Below, in pieces: positions 1-5,890 of a stretch of 6,202 nucleotides of DNA (positions within the stretch are counted from its first letter, which is position 1; every line of letters begins with the position of its first letter). The translations under genes were made by a program, and so were the position numbers. The notes beneath the pieces were generated by a model, which was not told the origin of the DNA, did no database searches, and was given only the letters and a program-made list of their open reading frames with translations. The stretch is from Pseudanabaenaceae cyanobacterium MP8IB2.15 (GTDB taxonomy: Bacteria; Cyanobacteriota; Cyanobacteriia; Pseudanabaenales; Pseudanabaenaceae): the NCBI GenBank assembly GCA_030248825.1, contig JARCMB010000272.1:1-6202 (forward strand), given 5' to 3'.

Positions 1-1
1 G

Positions 2-226
2 ACGAGAAAATCGATCGCAATTTACTACTATTCCAATGGTAGATCGATCGAAGAAGTTAATACCGAAGTCTCCAATCTGCCTCATACGACTTTATTTCGC
101 GATCGACCCAACGAAAAGCAAACTCTCCTGCCTAAAATATTGATCAAAAATGCGATCAGAAAGTTTATTCCACCGATCTTAATTGACCTAAAGGAGTACA
201 TTAGACGGCAGCTTTTTCAGTCCTGA
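2..226 (+). CDS. 2-oxoglutarate/Fe(II)-dependent oxygenase, C-terminal fragment
   Basis: An open frame enters from the left edge and ends at TGA 224-226, leaving 74 codons of a C-terminus. The fragment begins TRKSIAIYYYSNGR and continues with TTLFRDRPNEKQ. This resembles the last strands of a group of 2OG-Fe(II) oxygenases (prolyl-4-hydroxylase-like double-stranded beta-helix proteins), where an R-x-S pair just after the distal metal-binding histidine holds the 2-oxoglutarate carboxylate. Here R-K-S at fragment residues 2-4 would be that pair. The HxD motif and the distal histidine would lie upstream of the window, so activity cannot be judged. The tail is basic (KNAIRKF, EYIRRQ). Such enzymes occur in cyanobacterial surface-polysaccharide clusters, so a hydroxylation role there fits, but the substrate is unknown. 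Codon use and CGATCG density resemble the following genes. The family call rests on pattern memory of a short fragment. Confidence 0.6.
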   Translation, partial: TRKSIAIYYYSNGRSIEEVNTEVSNLPHTTLFRDRPNEKQTLLPKILIKNAIRKFIPPILIDLKEYIRRQLFQS

Positions 227-255
227 TCGATTGATCGATCAAACTCGCTGAAAAG
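213..255 (+). repeat. Nested inverted repeat (stem-loop) at the 3' end of the oxygenase gene
   Basis: An outer stem pairs 213-220 (TTTTTCAG) with 248-255 (CTGAAAAG): seven Watson-Crick pairs plus one G-U. Inside it, 224-230 (TGATCGA) pairs perfectly with 235-241 (TCGATCA) around the tetraloop TTGA. The inner left arm begins with the oxygenase stop codon. No T-run follows on the plus strand, so it is not a standard intrinsic terminator. It could still slow transcription, protect the 3' end of the upstream message, or separate the upstream gene from the promoter-like sequence beside it. The inner part is also built from GATCGAT units that are common in this genome, so chance is possible. Confidence 0.4.
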
Positions 256-256
256 T

Positions 257-265
257 TGGTATAGT
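257..265 (+). promoter_or_regulatory. Possible extended -10 promoter ahead of the methyltransferase/glycosyltransferase genes
   Basis: TGGTATAGT reads as an extended -10 element: TG, one base, then TATAGT, which differs from TATAAT at one position. A start site near 271-273 would give a leader of about 25 nt before the ATG at 297. No good -35 hexamer lies 16-18 bp upstream. The nearest candidate, TTGATC at 231-236, is 23 bp away and belongs to the stem-loop. The position, in the first gap after the oxygenase gene and right behind the hairpin, is where an operon promoter would be expected. Confidence 0.3.
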
Positions 266-296
266 TCTAGGCGATCCCTAATTTGGATACTTGCCA

Positions 297-1070
297 ATGT
301 TGGTCTACGACAAAATCAAGCAGGCTTACCACAAAGTCAAAACCACAGCCAAAACTATCGTCAAATCTAGTGAGACAAATCGATCAACTGCTCCACTAGA
401 TTTTTTTCATGCTGATTACTATCTGCGCCATAACCAACGACGGCAGGAGCATCTCGCGACTTTGGGCTTAGATCTAGTCAACAAGACTGTATTGGAAGTT
501 GGGGCTGGTATCGGTGACCATTCAAGTTTTTTCTTCGATCGAAACTGCAATGTCTTGATTACAGAAGCAAGGCAAGAAAACTTAGACATCATCAAAACTC
601 GATATCCTCAAGCTCAGATCGCAAATCTCGATCTCGATGATCCGAAACTAGAATTACATCCGCTTGAGATTGTCTACTGTTACGGACTGCTCTATCACCT
701 TAATAATCCTGCAAGGGCGATCGAATATATGGCAGGGGCTTGTAAGGATCTGCTCTTATTGGAAACCTGTGTCTCATTTGGTAATGAATCTCGAATTAAT
801 CTCTGTTCAGAACTCGTCATCGATCCAACTCAAGCTGTTTCTGGGACTGGATGTCGTCCCACCAGAGTATGGATATTTGAGCAACTCAAGCAGTATTTTG
901 AATTTGTCTATATGCGCGTTACTCAGCCATATCACGATCAATTCCCGATCGATTGGCAACCCCCACCCGAAGCGGACAAATTAACCCGTTCTATTTTTAT
1001 CGCCTCCCGACAGCGATTAGACAATTCGCTTTTGTTGGCAGAGGTTCCAATGCAACAAAGACGTGGCTGA
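297..1070 (+). CDS. Class I SAM-dependent methyltransferase
   Basis: A 257-residue protein with the Rossmann-like fold of class I methyltransferases, predicted to move a methyl group from S-adenosylmethionine to an unknown acceptor in the cytoplasm. Motif I is VLEVGAGIGDH at residues 65-75 (the SAM-binding glycine loop). An acidic residue at the end of strand 2 follows in TEAR (89-92), then LDLDD (111-115), and the strand 4 region IVYCYGLLYHL (125-135), typical of Methyltransf_11/23-type enzymes. LLLLETC (152-158) fits strand 5. There is no signal peptide or membrane segment; the first 30 residues are basic and probably helical. I chose ATG 297; a TTG two codons earlier (291) is possible. Shine-Dalgarno support is weak for both (only GGA at 285-287). 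It is first of three consecutive methyltransferase genes beside glycosyltransferases, so a glycan or a glycan precursor is the likely acceptor. A small-molecule or lipid acceptor cannot be excluded. Confidence 0.85.
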   Translation: MLVYDKIKQAYHKVKTTAKTIVKSSETNRSTAPLDFFHADYYLRHNQRRQEHLATLGLDLVNKTVLEVGAGIGDHSSFFFDRNCNVLITEARQENLDIIKTRYPQAQIANLDLDDPKLELHPLEIVYCYGLLYHLNNPARAIEYMAGACKDLLLLETCVSFGNESRINLCSELVIDPTQAVSGTGCRPTRVWIFEQLKQYFEFVYMRVTQPYHDQFPIDWQPPPEADKLTRSIFIASRQRLDNSLLLAEVPMQQRRG

Positions 1071-1097
1071 ATCTAGCTGAGAGAGATTAAATTGGTG

Positions 1098-1103
1098 AGA
1101 GGA
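1098..1103 (+). promoter_or_regulatory. Ribosome binding site favouring the TTG start at 1111
   Basis: AGAGGA lies 7 nt before TTG 1111, a good Shine-Dalgarno match at normal spacing. The later in-frame ATG codons at 1132 and 1141 have no comparable site at proper distance. GGGAAG sits right against the 1141 ATG, which is too close. Confidence 0.45.
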
Positions 1104-1110
1104 ATTAGCT

Positions 1111-2043
1111 TTGGGATGTCTATCGAGCCAAATGGGAAGCATGATTACAAGACTAAGAAGAAGACTGCGAAAAAGTTCAAAACTCCGACCAGGCTTGCAG
1201 GTTTTGAACTGTAGGTCGATACAATTTTTGCTGGGTTTTGAGAAAAAAGGTGAGATCGTGACTGATTATCTCAATGAAATTGAGCTTGAGTATGATTATC
1301 TATCCGATATCGGCAGTCAGATCTATTTTGAAGGAACCTTTGAAGATGATGAAATTGACTTCTTTCAAAAGATCCTTGTAAGCGATCACAAACCGATTAT
1401 TTTTGATGTTGGGGCAAATATTGGGATACATACGATTAAGTGGTTAAAACAGAACCCTAAGGCGATCTCATATGCCTTTGAACCTTCGTCCGAGACAAGA
1501 GCGATGCTAGAGCGTAATATCGCTAGGAATCATCTGACTGAGAGAGTAAAGATTTTAAAGCAAGCGGTTTCCGATCGAGAGGGAGTAGCAGATTTTTTTG
1601 AATGTGAGGATAATGCTTTTAGTTCGCTCAAAGATACTCAACGCAAGCAAGCGATTCGATCGATCTCTGTCCCAGTCACAACGATTGATCAGTTTGTCGA
1701 GACAAATCATATTACCAAAATATCTTTACTTAAAATCGATGTTGAAGGATTTGAGACAGAGGTAATTGCTGGAGCTTTAGAGACTCTCAAGCATCTCAAG
1801 CCAGATTTATTTGTGGAGATATATGGAGGCAGTAACTCTAATCCAGATCCAGAAGCTACGATCTCGCTGATTTGCGATCAAGGATATCAGTCATTTGTTT
1901 TAGTCGATGGTAATATCATCCCTTACCAAAAGCATTCAGACTCTCACTACAATTACTATTTCACATACAAAGATATAAATAAAGATATAGGCAAATATCT
2001 AGATTCAGATCCCAGTAGAGACAGGAAGCAAAATCATGATTAA
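1111..2043 (+). CDS. FkbM family methyltransferase (first of two)
   Basis: A 310-residue protein of the FkbM family, SAM-dependent O-methyltransferases named after the macrolide enzyme FkbM and common in bacterial polysaccharide clusters. The SAM loop is IFDVGANIGIHT (97-108), followed by YAFEPS (121-126) with the acidic ribose-binding residue, VPVTTIDQF (187-195), and the family hallmark LLKIDVEGFE (206-215) with DLFVEI (232-237). The N-terminus (about 1-95) contains EIELEYDYLSDIGSQIYFEGTF, a kind of lead-in that I associate with larger FkbM proteins. The tail from about 285 is polar and charged. Start: TTG 1111 has the best ribosome binding site, but ATG 1132 (residue 8) or ATG 1141 (residue 11, giving MITRLRRRLRK) are real alternatives. 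It lies 40 nt after the previous gene and its end overlaps the next FkbM gene by 8 nt. Expected role: methylation of a sugar hydroxyl on the glycan made by the neighbours; the position and sugar are unknown. Confidence 0.88.
   Translation: MGCLSSQMGSMITRLRRRLRKSSKLRPGLQVLNCRSIQFLLGFEKKGEIVTDYLNEIELEYDYLSDIGSQIYFEGTFEDDEIDFFQKILVSDHKPIIFDVGANIGIHTIKWLKQNPKAISYAFEPSSETRAMLERNIARNHLTERVKILKQAVSDREGVADFFECEDNAFSSLKDTQRKQAIRSISVPVTTIDQFVETNHITKISLLKIDVEGFETEVIAGALETLKHLKPDLFVEIYGGSNSNPDPEATISLICDQGYQSFVLVDGNIIPYQKHSDSHYNYYFTYKDINKDIGKYLDSDPSRDRKQNHD
2023..2028 (+). promoter_or_regulatory. Ribosome binding site of the second FkbM gene, inside the first
   Basis: AGGAAG lies 7 nt before ATG 2036 and within the last codons of the upstream FkbM gene, whose TAA (2041-2043) comes after this start. 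The arrangement suggests translational coupling of the two methyltransferases. Confidence 0.55.
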
Positions 2044-2770
2044 ATCTATCATTCAGGGATTTCTCCGCCGACTTAATATCCAGGTATATACTGTTTCAGG
2101 GGTGGAACGGCTCAAAGAATTCCAAGAAGAGCAAAAACGGATCAAGACATTATGGTTGCAGCACATGCAAATCAGGACGATCATCGATATTGGTGCTAAT
2201 ACTGGGCAATTTGCGTCGCACATCCATGAAATTATCCCAAATGCTATGCTTTATGCGTTCGAGCCTCTACAAGACTGCTATGAAGAGTTGGTGATTAACC
2301 TGACAGGTGTAATGCAATTTAAAGCTTTTAACCTCGCCTTAGGCAATGAGAGTGGCACTACGGAAATACATCGCAGTGAATATTCTTTGTCCTCATCTCT
2401 GTTACCAATGGCGGAGTTGCATAAAGAATCTTTCCCCTTTACTAGGAATGAAACGATTCAGGTGATCCAAGTTGCTAAGCTCGATGAAATTGCCCATGAG
2501 ATGGAACTCCAAAAGCCTCTCATGATCAAAATTGATGTGCAAGGATTTGAAGATAAAGTAATTGCGGGAGGATTGCAGACAATTACTCAAGCAGATATTA
2601 TTATTATCGAAATGTCGATCGAGCCACTATATGAAGGACAATCTCTTTTTTATGATATTTACAAGACTCTTATAGAGCAAGGATTTCAATATCGTGGCAA
2701 CTACGATCAATTATGCAATCCCAATGATGGCAGAGTTCTCCAAGTTGACGGCATTTTTGTCAAACCCTGA
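2036..2770 (+). CDS. FkbM family methyltransferase (second of two)
   Basis: A 244-residue, compact FkbM-family SAM-dependent methyltransferase. Landmarks in order: SAM loop TIIDIGANTGQFA (48-60), YAFEPL (73-78) with the acidic residue at the end of strand 2, LSSSLLPM (118-125), VAKLDEIA (146-153), the hallmark MIKIDVQGFE (163-172), and IIIIEMSIEPLYEG (188-201). The C-terminus VDGIFVKP closes the usual final strand. No signal peptide or membrane segment is seen, so it should be cytoplasmic. The start ATG lies inside the preceding FkbM gene with a good ribosome binding site. The two FkbM proteins share the motifs but differ clearly between them and in length (244 against 310), so they look like distinct subfamilies rather than a recent duplication. 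They probably methylate different hydroxyls or different sugars. The family is secure; the substrate is unknown. Confidence 0.9.
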   Translation: MIKSIIQGFLRRLNIQVYTVSGVERLKEFQEEQKRIKTLWLQHMQIRTIIDIGANTGQFASHIHEIIPNAMLYAFEPLQDCYEELVINLTGVMQFKAFNLALGNESGTTEIHRSEYSLSSSLLPMAELHKESFPFTRNETIQVIQVAKLDEIAHEMELQKPLMIKIDVQGFEDKVIAGGLQTITQADIIIIEMSIEPLYEGQSLFYDIYKTLIEQGFQYRGNYDQLCNPNDGRVLQVDGIFVKP

Positions 2771-2812
2771 GCATCCTTAAAAAATGAGATATCAGTAAAT
2801 ATTCTTAAGCTC

Positions 2813-3727
2813 ATGCTAACTAGAAATCCTCCTTTAATTCTCAGTGATTTACCCCTACCGCCACCAGGGCGAACTGGATATCCTTGGACTGAGACAAGTC
2901 AGTTACCACCTGAATCTTTGCCTCATATCCCGCACATTGCGATCGTGACTCCTAGCTACAATCAGGGACAATTTATTGAAGAAACCATTCGTTCGGTTTT
3001 ACTGCAAGGTTATCCCAATTTAGAATACATAGTGATTGATGGCGGCAGTACCGATAATTCGATCGACATTATCCAAAAATACGCTAAATTTTTAACTTAT
3101 TGGGTTAGCGAACCCGATCGTGGTCAAAGTGATGCGATTAATAAAGGATTTGCTCGATCGACTGGTGAGATCATGGGATGGTTAAATAGTGACGATTACT
3201 TAGCCCCGTCAGCTTTATTTAAACTGGCATCCTACTATCAGCCTGGTTTGCATTGGTGGAATGGGAATGCGCTCAACCTTGAGCCTGACAATAGTTTACA
3301 CAGCTATCCTCAGCTTAAACACCAGATTTCTCAAAATCATATTCTCCATGCCAGAATAATTATTACCCAAGTTTCGACTTTCTGGACACGCGAATTATGG
3401 GATAAGGTTGGATCTGCTGTGAGTGACATCTATTTGGCAATGGATTACGATCTCTGGCTTCGTTTCTCATACTATACGGCGGCAACTGTGTTACCCGATA
3501 CTTTAGCAGTTTATCGAACTCATGCCGATGCCAAAACAGGTGGTGCAGACGGACAATTATCTTACGCGCAGGAATGTGATACTTTAAGGCGAGTAGAATA
3601 CGATCGATTGGGATTAAATATCTTGACAAGATCGGTATTAATTAACTTCTGGGCGCGCTCGTTGCTTGCTGAGCTTTATCATGATTGGCGGAGCTGGTTT
3701 GGTAGACGTAAGATTCCATATGTTTAA
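2813..3727 (+). CDS. Family 2 (GT-A) glycosyltransferase
   Basis: A 304-residue inverting-type GT2 glycosyltransferase that should transfer a sugar from a nucleotide-sugar donor to a growing glycan at the cytoplasmic side. The nucleotide-binding start is IAIVTPSYNQGQFIEETIRS (42-61), followed by VIDGGSTD (74-81), SEPDRGQSDAINKGF (99-113) and the metal-binding site WLNSDD (123-128, the DxD equivalent). FWTRELW (190-196) and MDYDLWLRF (210-218) form the acceptor side, with an Asp in DYD as the probable catalytic base. The N-terminus LPLPPPGRTGYPWTE (13-27) is a signature I associate with cyanobacterial members. The protein appears complete and has no obvious membrane helix. ATG 2813 has no clear Shine-Dalgarno sequence, which is common in cyanobacteria. 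It follows the second FkbM gene by 42 nt, with no terminator between. The donor sugar cannot be predicted. Confidence 0.92.
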   Translation: MLTRNPPLILSDLPLPPPGRTGYPWTETSQLPPESLPHIPHIAIVTPSYNQGQFIEETIRSVLLQGYPNLEYIVIDGGSTDNSIDIIQKYAKFLTYWVSEPDRGQSDAINKGFARSTGEIMGWLNSDDYLAPSALFKLASYYQPGLHWWNGNALNLEPDNSLHSYPQLKHQISQNHILHARIIITQVSTFWTRELWDKVGSAVSDIYLAMDYDLWLRFSYYTAATVLPDTLAVYRTHADAKTGGADGQLSYAQECDTLRRVEYDRLGLNILTRSVLINFWARSLLAELYHDWRSWFGRRKIPYV

Positions 3728-3768
3728 TTAGATAGTTTAACTAGACAAATGATCTAAACAAGTGAGAT

Positions 3769-3773
3769 GAGGT
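3769..3773 (+). promoter_or_regulatory. Ribosome binding site of the GT8-like gene
   Basis: GAGGT lies 5 nt before ATG 3779, giving this gene clear Shine-Dalgarno support, unlike the two glycosyltransferase genes on either side of it. Confidence 0.5.
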
Positions 3774-3778
3774 AAGTC

Positions 3779-4735
3779 ATGGCTTTAGTAAAACGGATCG
3801 GCAACTCACTATCATTTCGGGGGCGAGGATTTCTCAGATCTTTACTGAATATGAGAACAGGGCGAGTTCGCGATCGAGCTATGCCTCTACTCCGTTCGAT
3901 CCAACTCAAAACTTCGGCAGACTTTCCGTTTACGCTTGCCACTTTGGTGGGCAAGAAGCAATTACCCGATCTACTATTTGCCCTGGTAAGTTACGAACGC
4001 GCTGTTGGAAGTATTGGTAATCTCACTGTGCTATCCGATGGATCGCTCGATCGACAAGATGCTGAGTTCTTATCCAAATGGCACGATCGATGTCAAGTGT
4101 TTCTAGATTTCCCATCTTTTTGTGACTACCATCACTACAAACCACATCCCACCTTAAGCCAGTTTTACAAGGCTCACTATCTCGCCCCCAAGGTAATTAT
4201 TCTTGATGCCGTCCAGTCCGTGACTAACTGTCTTCTGATCGATTCGGATGTCGTGTTTTTTCAGAATCCTCTAACTACGCTACTGCATTGTGTAGAAGCT
4301 CATGAATGCACCTGCTTGGAAGACGAAGTTGAAAGCTTCGATCGTAACGTGATTGAGTTCGCCCAAACAAATAGTATTGCGCCAATCGGCAAGATCAATA
4401 CAGGACTGGTATATGCACCTCAAGGTAGTCTAAATGGCTTGGATTGGGGCAAGATAATTTCGGCAAAATCTCTGGCAAATCCTCACGTATTTACCGAACA
4501 AACTTCGATCGCTGTAGCATTAGAAACTGTGGGATATCGGTTTTTTCCCAAAGCAGAATTTGTTGTGGCTCTGAGAGGAGCAGCTTTCCCTTACGGTGAC
4601 TACAAACCATTCCATGATATTCAGCAACCCTATGAGAGCTTAGTCTGCCGACACTTTGTCACTCCAATTCGATATCTTATGTGGCTCAAAGCCTTTCCAA
4701 AATTAAAGGCATCATTAATGTCAATGAGTAACTAA
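3779..4735 (+). CDS. Putative GT-A glycosyltransferase, GT8-like nucleotide-sugar transferase
   Basis: A 318-residue protein with the order of landmarks expected of a GT8/GT77-like GT-A enzyme. After a basic N-terminus (1-45) comes FPFTLATLVGKKQLPDLLFAL (49-69) as the first strand and helix, NLTVLSDGSL (81-90), and SQFYKAHYLAPKV (127-139). The metal-binding DxD lies in CLLIDSDVVFFQNP (151-164; D155, D157). KINTGLVYAP (205-214) resembles the GT8 'N-x-G' strand, and FTEQTSIAVALE (238-249) resembles the acidic 'D/E-Q' helix after it. A histidine that could be the third metal ligand is H292 in CRHFVTPIRYLMW, but the classical GT8 HxxGxxKPW motif is absent. No membrane segment is evident. It lies 51 nt after the GT2 gene and 13 nt before the GT4 gene, so a role in the same glycan is likely. 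The glycosyltransferase call is a family-level inference from motifs; the exact CAZy family, donor and acceptor are unknown. Confidence 0.68.
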   Translation: MALVKRIGNSLSFRGRGFLRSLLNMRTGRVRDRAMPLLRSIQLKTSADFPFTLATLVGKKQLPDLLFALVSYERAVGSIGNLTVLSDGSLDRQDAEFLSKWHDRCQVFLDFPSFCDYHHYKPHPTLSQFYKAHYLAPKVIILDAVQSVTNCLLIDSDVVFFQNPLTTLLHCVEAHECTCLEDEVESFDRNVIEFAQTNSIAPIGKINTGLVYAPQGSLNGLDWGKIISAKSLANPHVFTEQTSIAVALETVGYRFFPKAEFVVALRGAAFPYGDYKPFHDIQQPYESLVCRHFVTPIRYLMWLKAFPKLKASLMSMSN

Positions 4736-4748
4736 TCGCTATGCCATT

Positions 4749-5858
4749 ATGATTTTCCTCTTTTCGGATGTTCTATTTCGGGCAGGTGGGATTGAGACTT
4801 ATCTCCATGCTCTTGCTTTGCATCTACATAGTCGAAATATACCAGTGCGTGTGGTGGTGGCTGAACTGGAGCATTGCCCGTTAGTCGATGAACTTGTAGA
4901 CAAGGGGATCGGGGTTTATCGTCAAATGCGGCTGCCTGGCGATCGAATCTTACTTCGACAGCACATTATGCTGACTTGGCTAGGAACGCAACTTAAACCA
5001 GGGGATTGGGTATTTTGTGTGCGCCAACCAATGCCTGAACTGTATTTGAGAACGGTACGACTGGTTCACAGCCGAAGGGCGAAGATTGCCGCGAGTTGGA
5101 TGTTTGCGCCAGAGTTTTTACCACCCATACCACCCTATGGACAAAAGTTTTGTCAAGCAGTCGCAAACACAGATGCCGTGATCTCAGTGTCGCACTGCAC
5201 AGCCGATCAGTTTCAACAAGTTTACGGTTATAAAGGTAAAGTCCAAGTCCTGCATTACCATAACCTTTTATTATTCTCAGAACCTGTGCCTCTGCCGCCG
5301 CCGCCCTGGAAGATCGGTTTCATGGGACGCTTAAACATCAAGCAAAAAAATCTTGATATGCTACTGGAAGTGATGGCAACGGTTTTACAGACGCAGCCAG
5401 AGGTCGAACTACATTTGTACGGCGGTGGTCAGGATCAGCCTCGGTTAGAGCTACTCGCCCGTAATCTCAATATTCAGGATCGGATAATTTTTCATGGTAG
5501 TTACGATCACCGTCAAGATTTACCGCAGATCATGGCTAACTGTCATTTTTTCGTCTATGCCTCGTGGTTTGAAGGTGGACCATGCTTTACGTTGCTGGAG
5601 TTGATGCAGGCCGGGCGATTTTGTGTGGCTTCGATGGTGGGCGGCATTCCCGATTTGTATGAAGGCTATCCTGAAGTTGGATTATTAGTCACGCCAGGAG
5701 ATCGATCGGAGCTAACTCAGGGCATATTAACTGCATTAGCAGATCTAGCAAAAGGAGAAATTAATGCCCAAAAAATTCGCGATCGATACTTTGATGGATT
5801 TGATACTGAATCTGTCGATCGAGTTTGGAACTCGATTTTTGCCGACACCTCAGCTTAA
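4749..5858 (+). CDS. Family 4 (GT-B) glycosyltransferase
   Basis: A 369-residue, apparently full-length GT4 retaining glycosyltransferase with two Rossmann domains. The N-terminal acceptor domain opens with FRAGGIETYLHALALHL (10-26), the glycine-rich loop of GT4 enzymes. VISVSHCTADQF (144-155) marks its end, and a proline-rich linker (PLPPPPW, 181-187) leads into the C-terminal donor domain. That domain starts with KIGFMGRLNIKQKNLDMLLE (188-207), where R194 and a lysine (K198 or K200) should contact the donor phosphates. It continues with LHLYGGGQDQPRLE (221-234), IIFHGSYD (246-253) and FVYASWFEGGPCFTLLELM (268-286). The two glutamates usually spaced EX7E are E275 and E284 here, one residue further apart. 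VGGIPDLYEG (297-306) and GLLVTPGD (311-318) complete the fold. ATG 4749 lacks a clear Shine-Dalgarno sequence and lies 13 nt behind the GT8-like gene. The donor sugar is unknown. Confidence 0.92.
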   Translation: MIFLFSDVLFRAGGIETYLHALALHLHSRNIPVRVVVAELEHCPLVDELVDKGIGVYRQMRLPGDRILLRQHIMLTWLGTQLKPGDWVFCVRQPMPELYLRTVRLVHSRRAKIAASWMFAPEFLPPIPPYGQKFCQAVANTDAVISVSHCTADQFQQVYGYKGKVQVLHYHNLLLFSEPVPLPPPPWKIGFMGRLNIKQKNLDMLLEVMATVLQTQPEVELHLYGGGQDQPRLELLARNLNIQDRIIFHGSYDHRQDLPQIMANCHFFVYASWFEGGPCFTLLELMQAGRFCVASMVGGIPDLYEGYPEVGLLVTPGDRSELTQGILTALADLAKGEINAQKIRDRYFDGFDTESVDRVWNSIFADTSA

Positions 5859-5890
5859 CGACCTGAATTTGTGCAAGAATTGCTACAAGA

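Larger units (their letters stand above)
12..5821. repeat. Dispersed CGATCG (HIP1-core-like) palindromes
   Basis: CGATCG begins at 12, 45, 100, 536, 718, 946, 1572, 1657, 2616, 2940, 3060, 3115, 3155, 3601, 3871, 4048, 4084, 4339, 4506, 4940, 5703, 5780 and 5816: 23 copies against about 1.5 expected by chance. All lie inside coding sequence. None is the full HIP1 octamer GCGATCGC. The favoured contexts are TCGATCGA (8 copies) and GCGATCGA (5 copies). HIP1 is a known cyanobacterial hallmark, which supports the host assignment. Confidence 0.75.

Noticed and set aside
664..984. Plus-strand open frame of 106 codons in a second frame
   Set aside because: It lies inside the class I methyltransferase, whose motifs are in the other frame; the translation is featureless.
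3363..3629. Minus-strand open frame of 88 codons
   Set aside because: It lies wholly opposite the well-supported GT2 gene and has no recognisable motif, so it is an antisense shadow.
3728..3757. Inverted repeat TTAGAT / ATCTAA between the GT2 and GT8-like genes
   Set aside because: Only six A/T-rich pairs with an 18-nt loop and no T-run; too weak for a terminator or operator.
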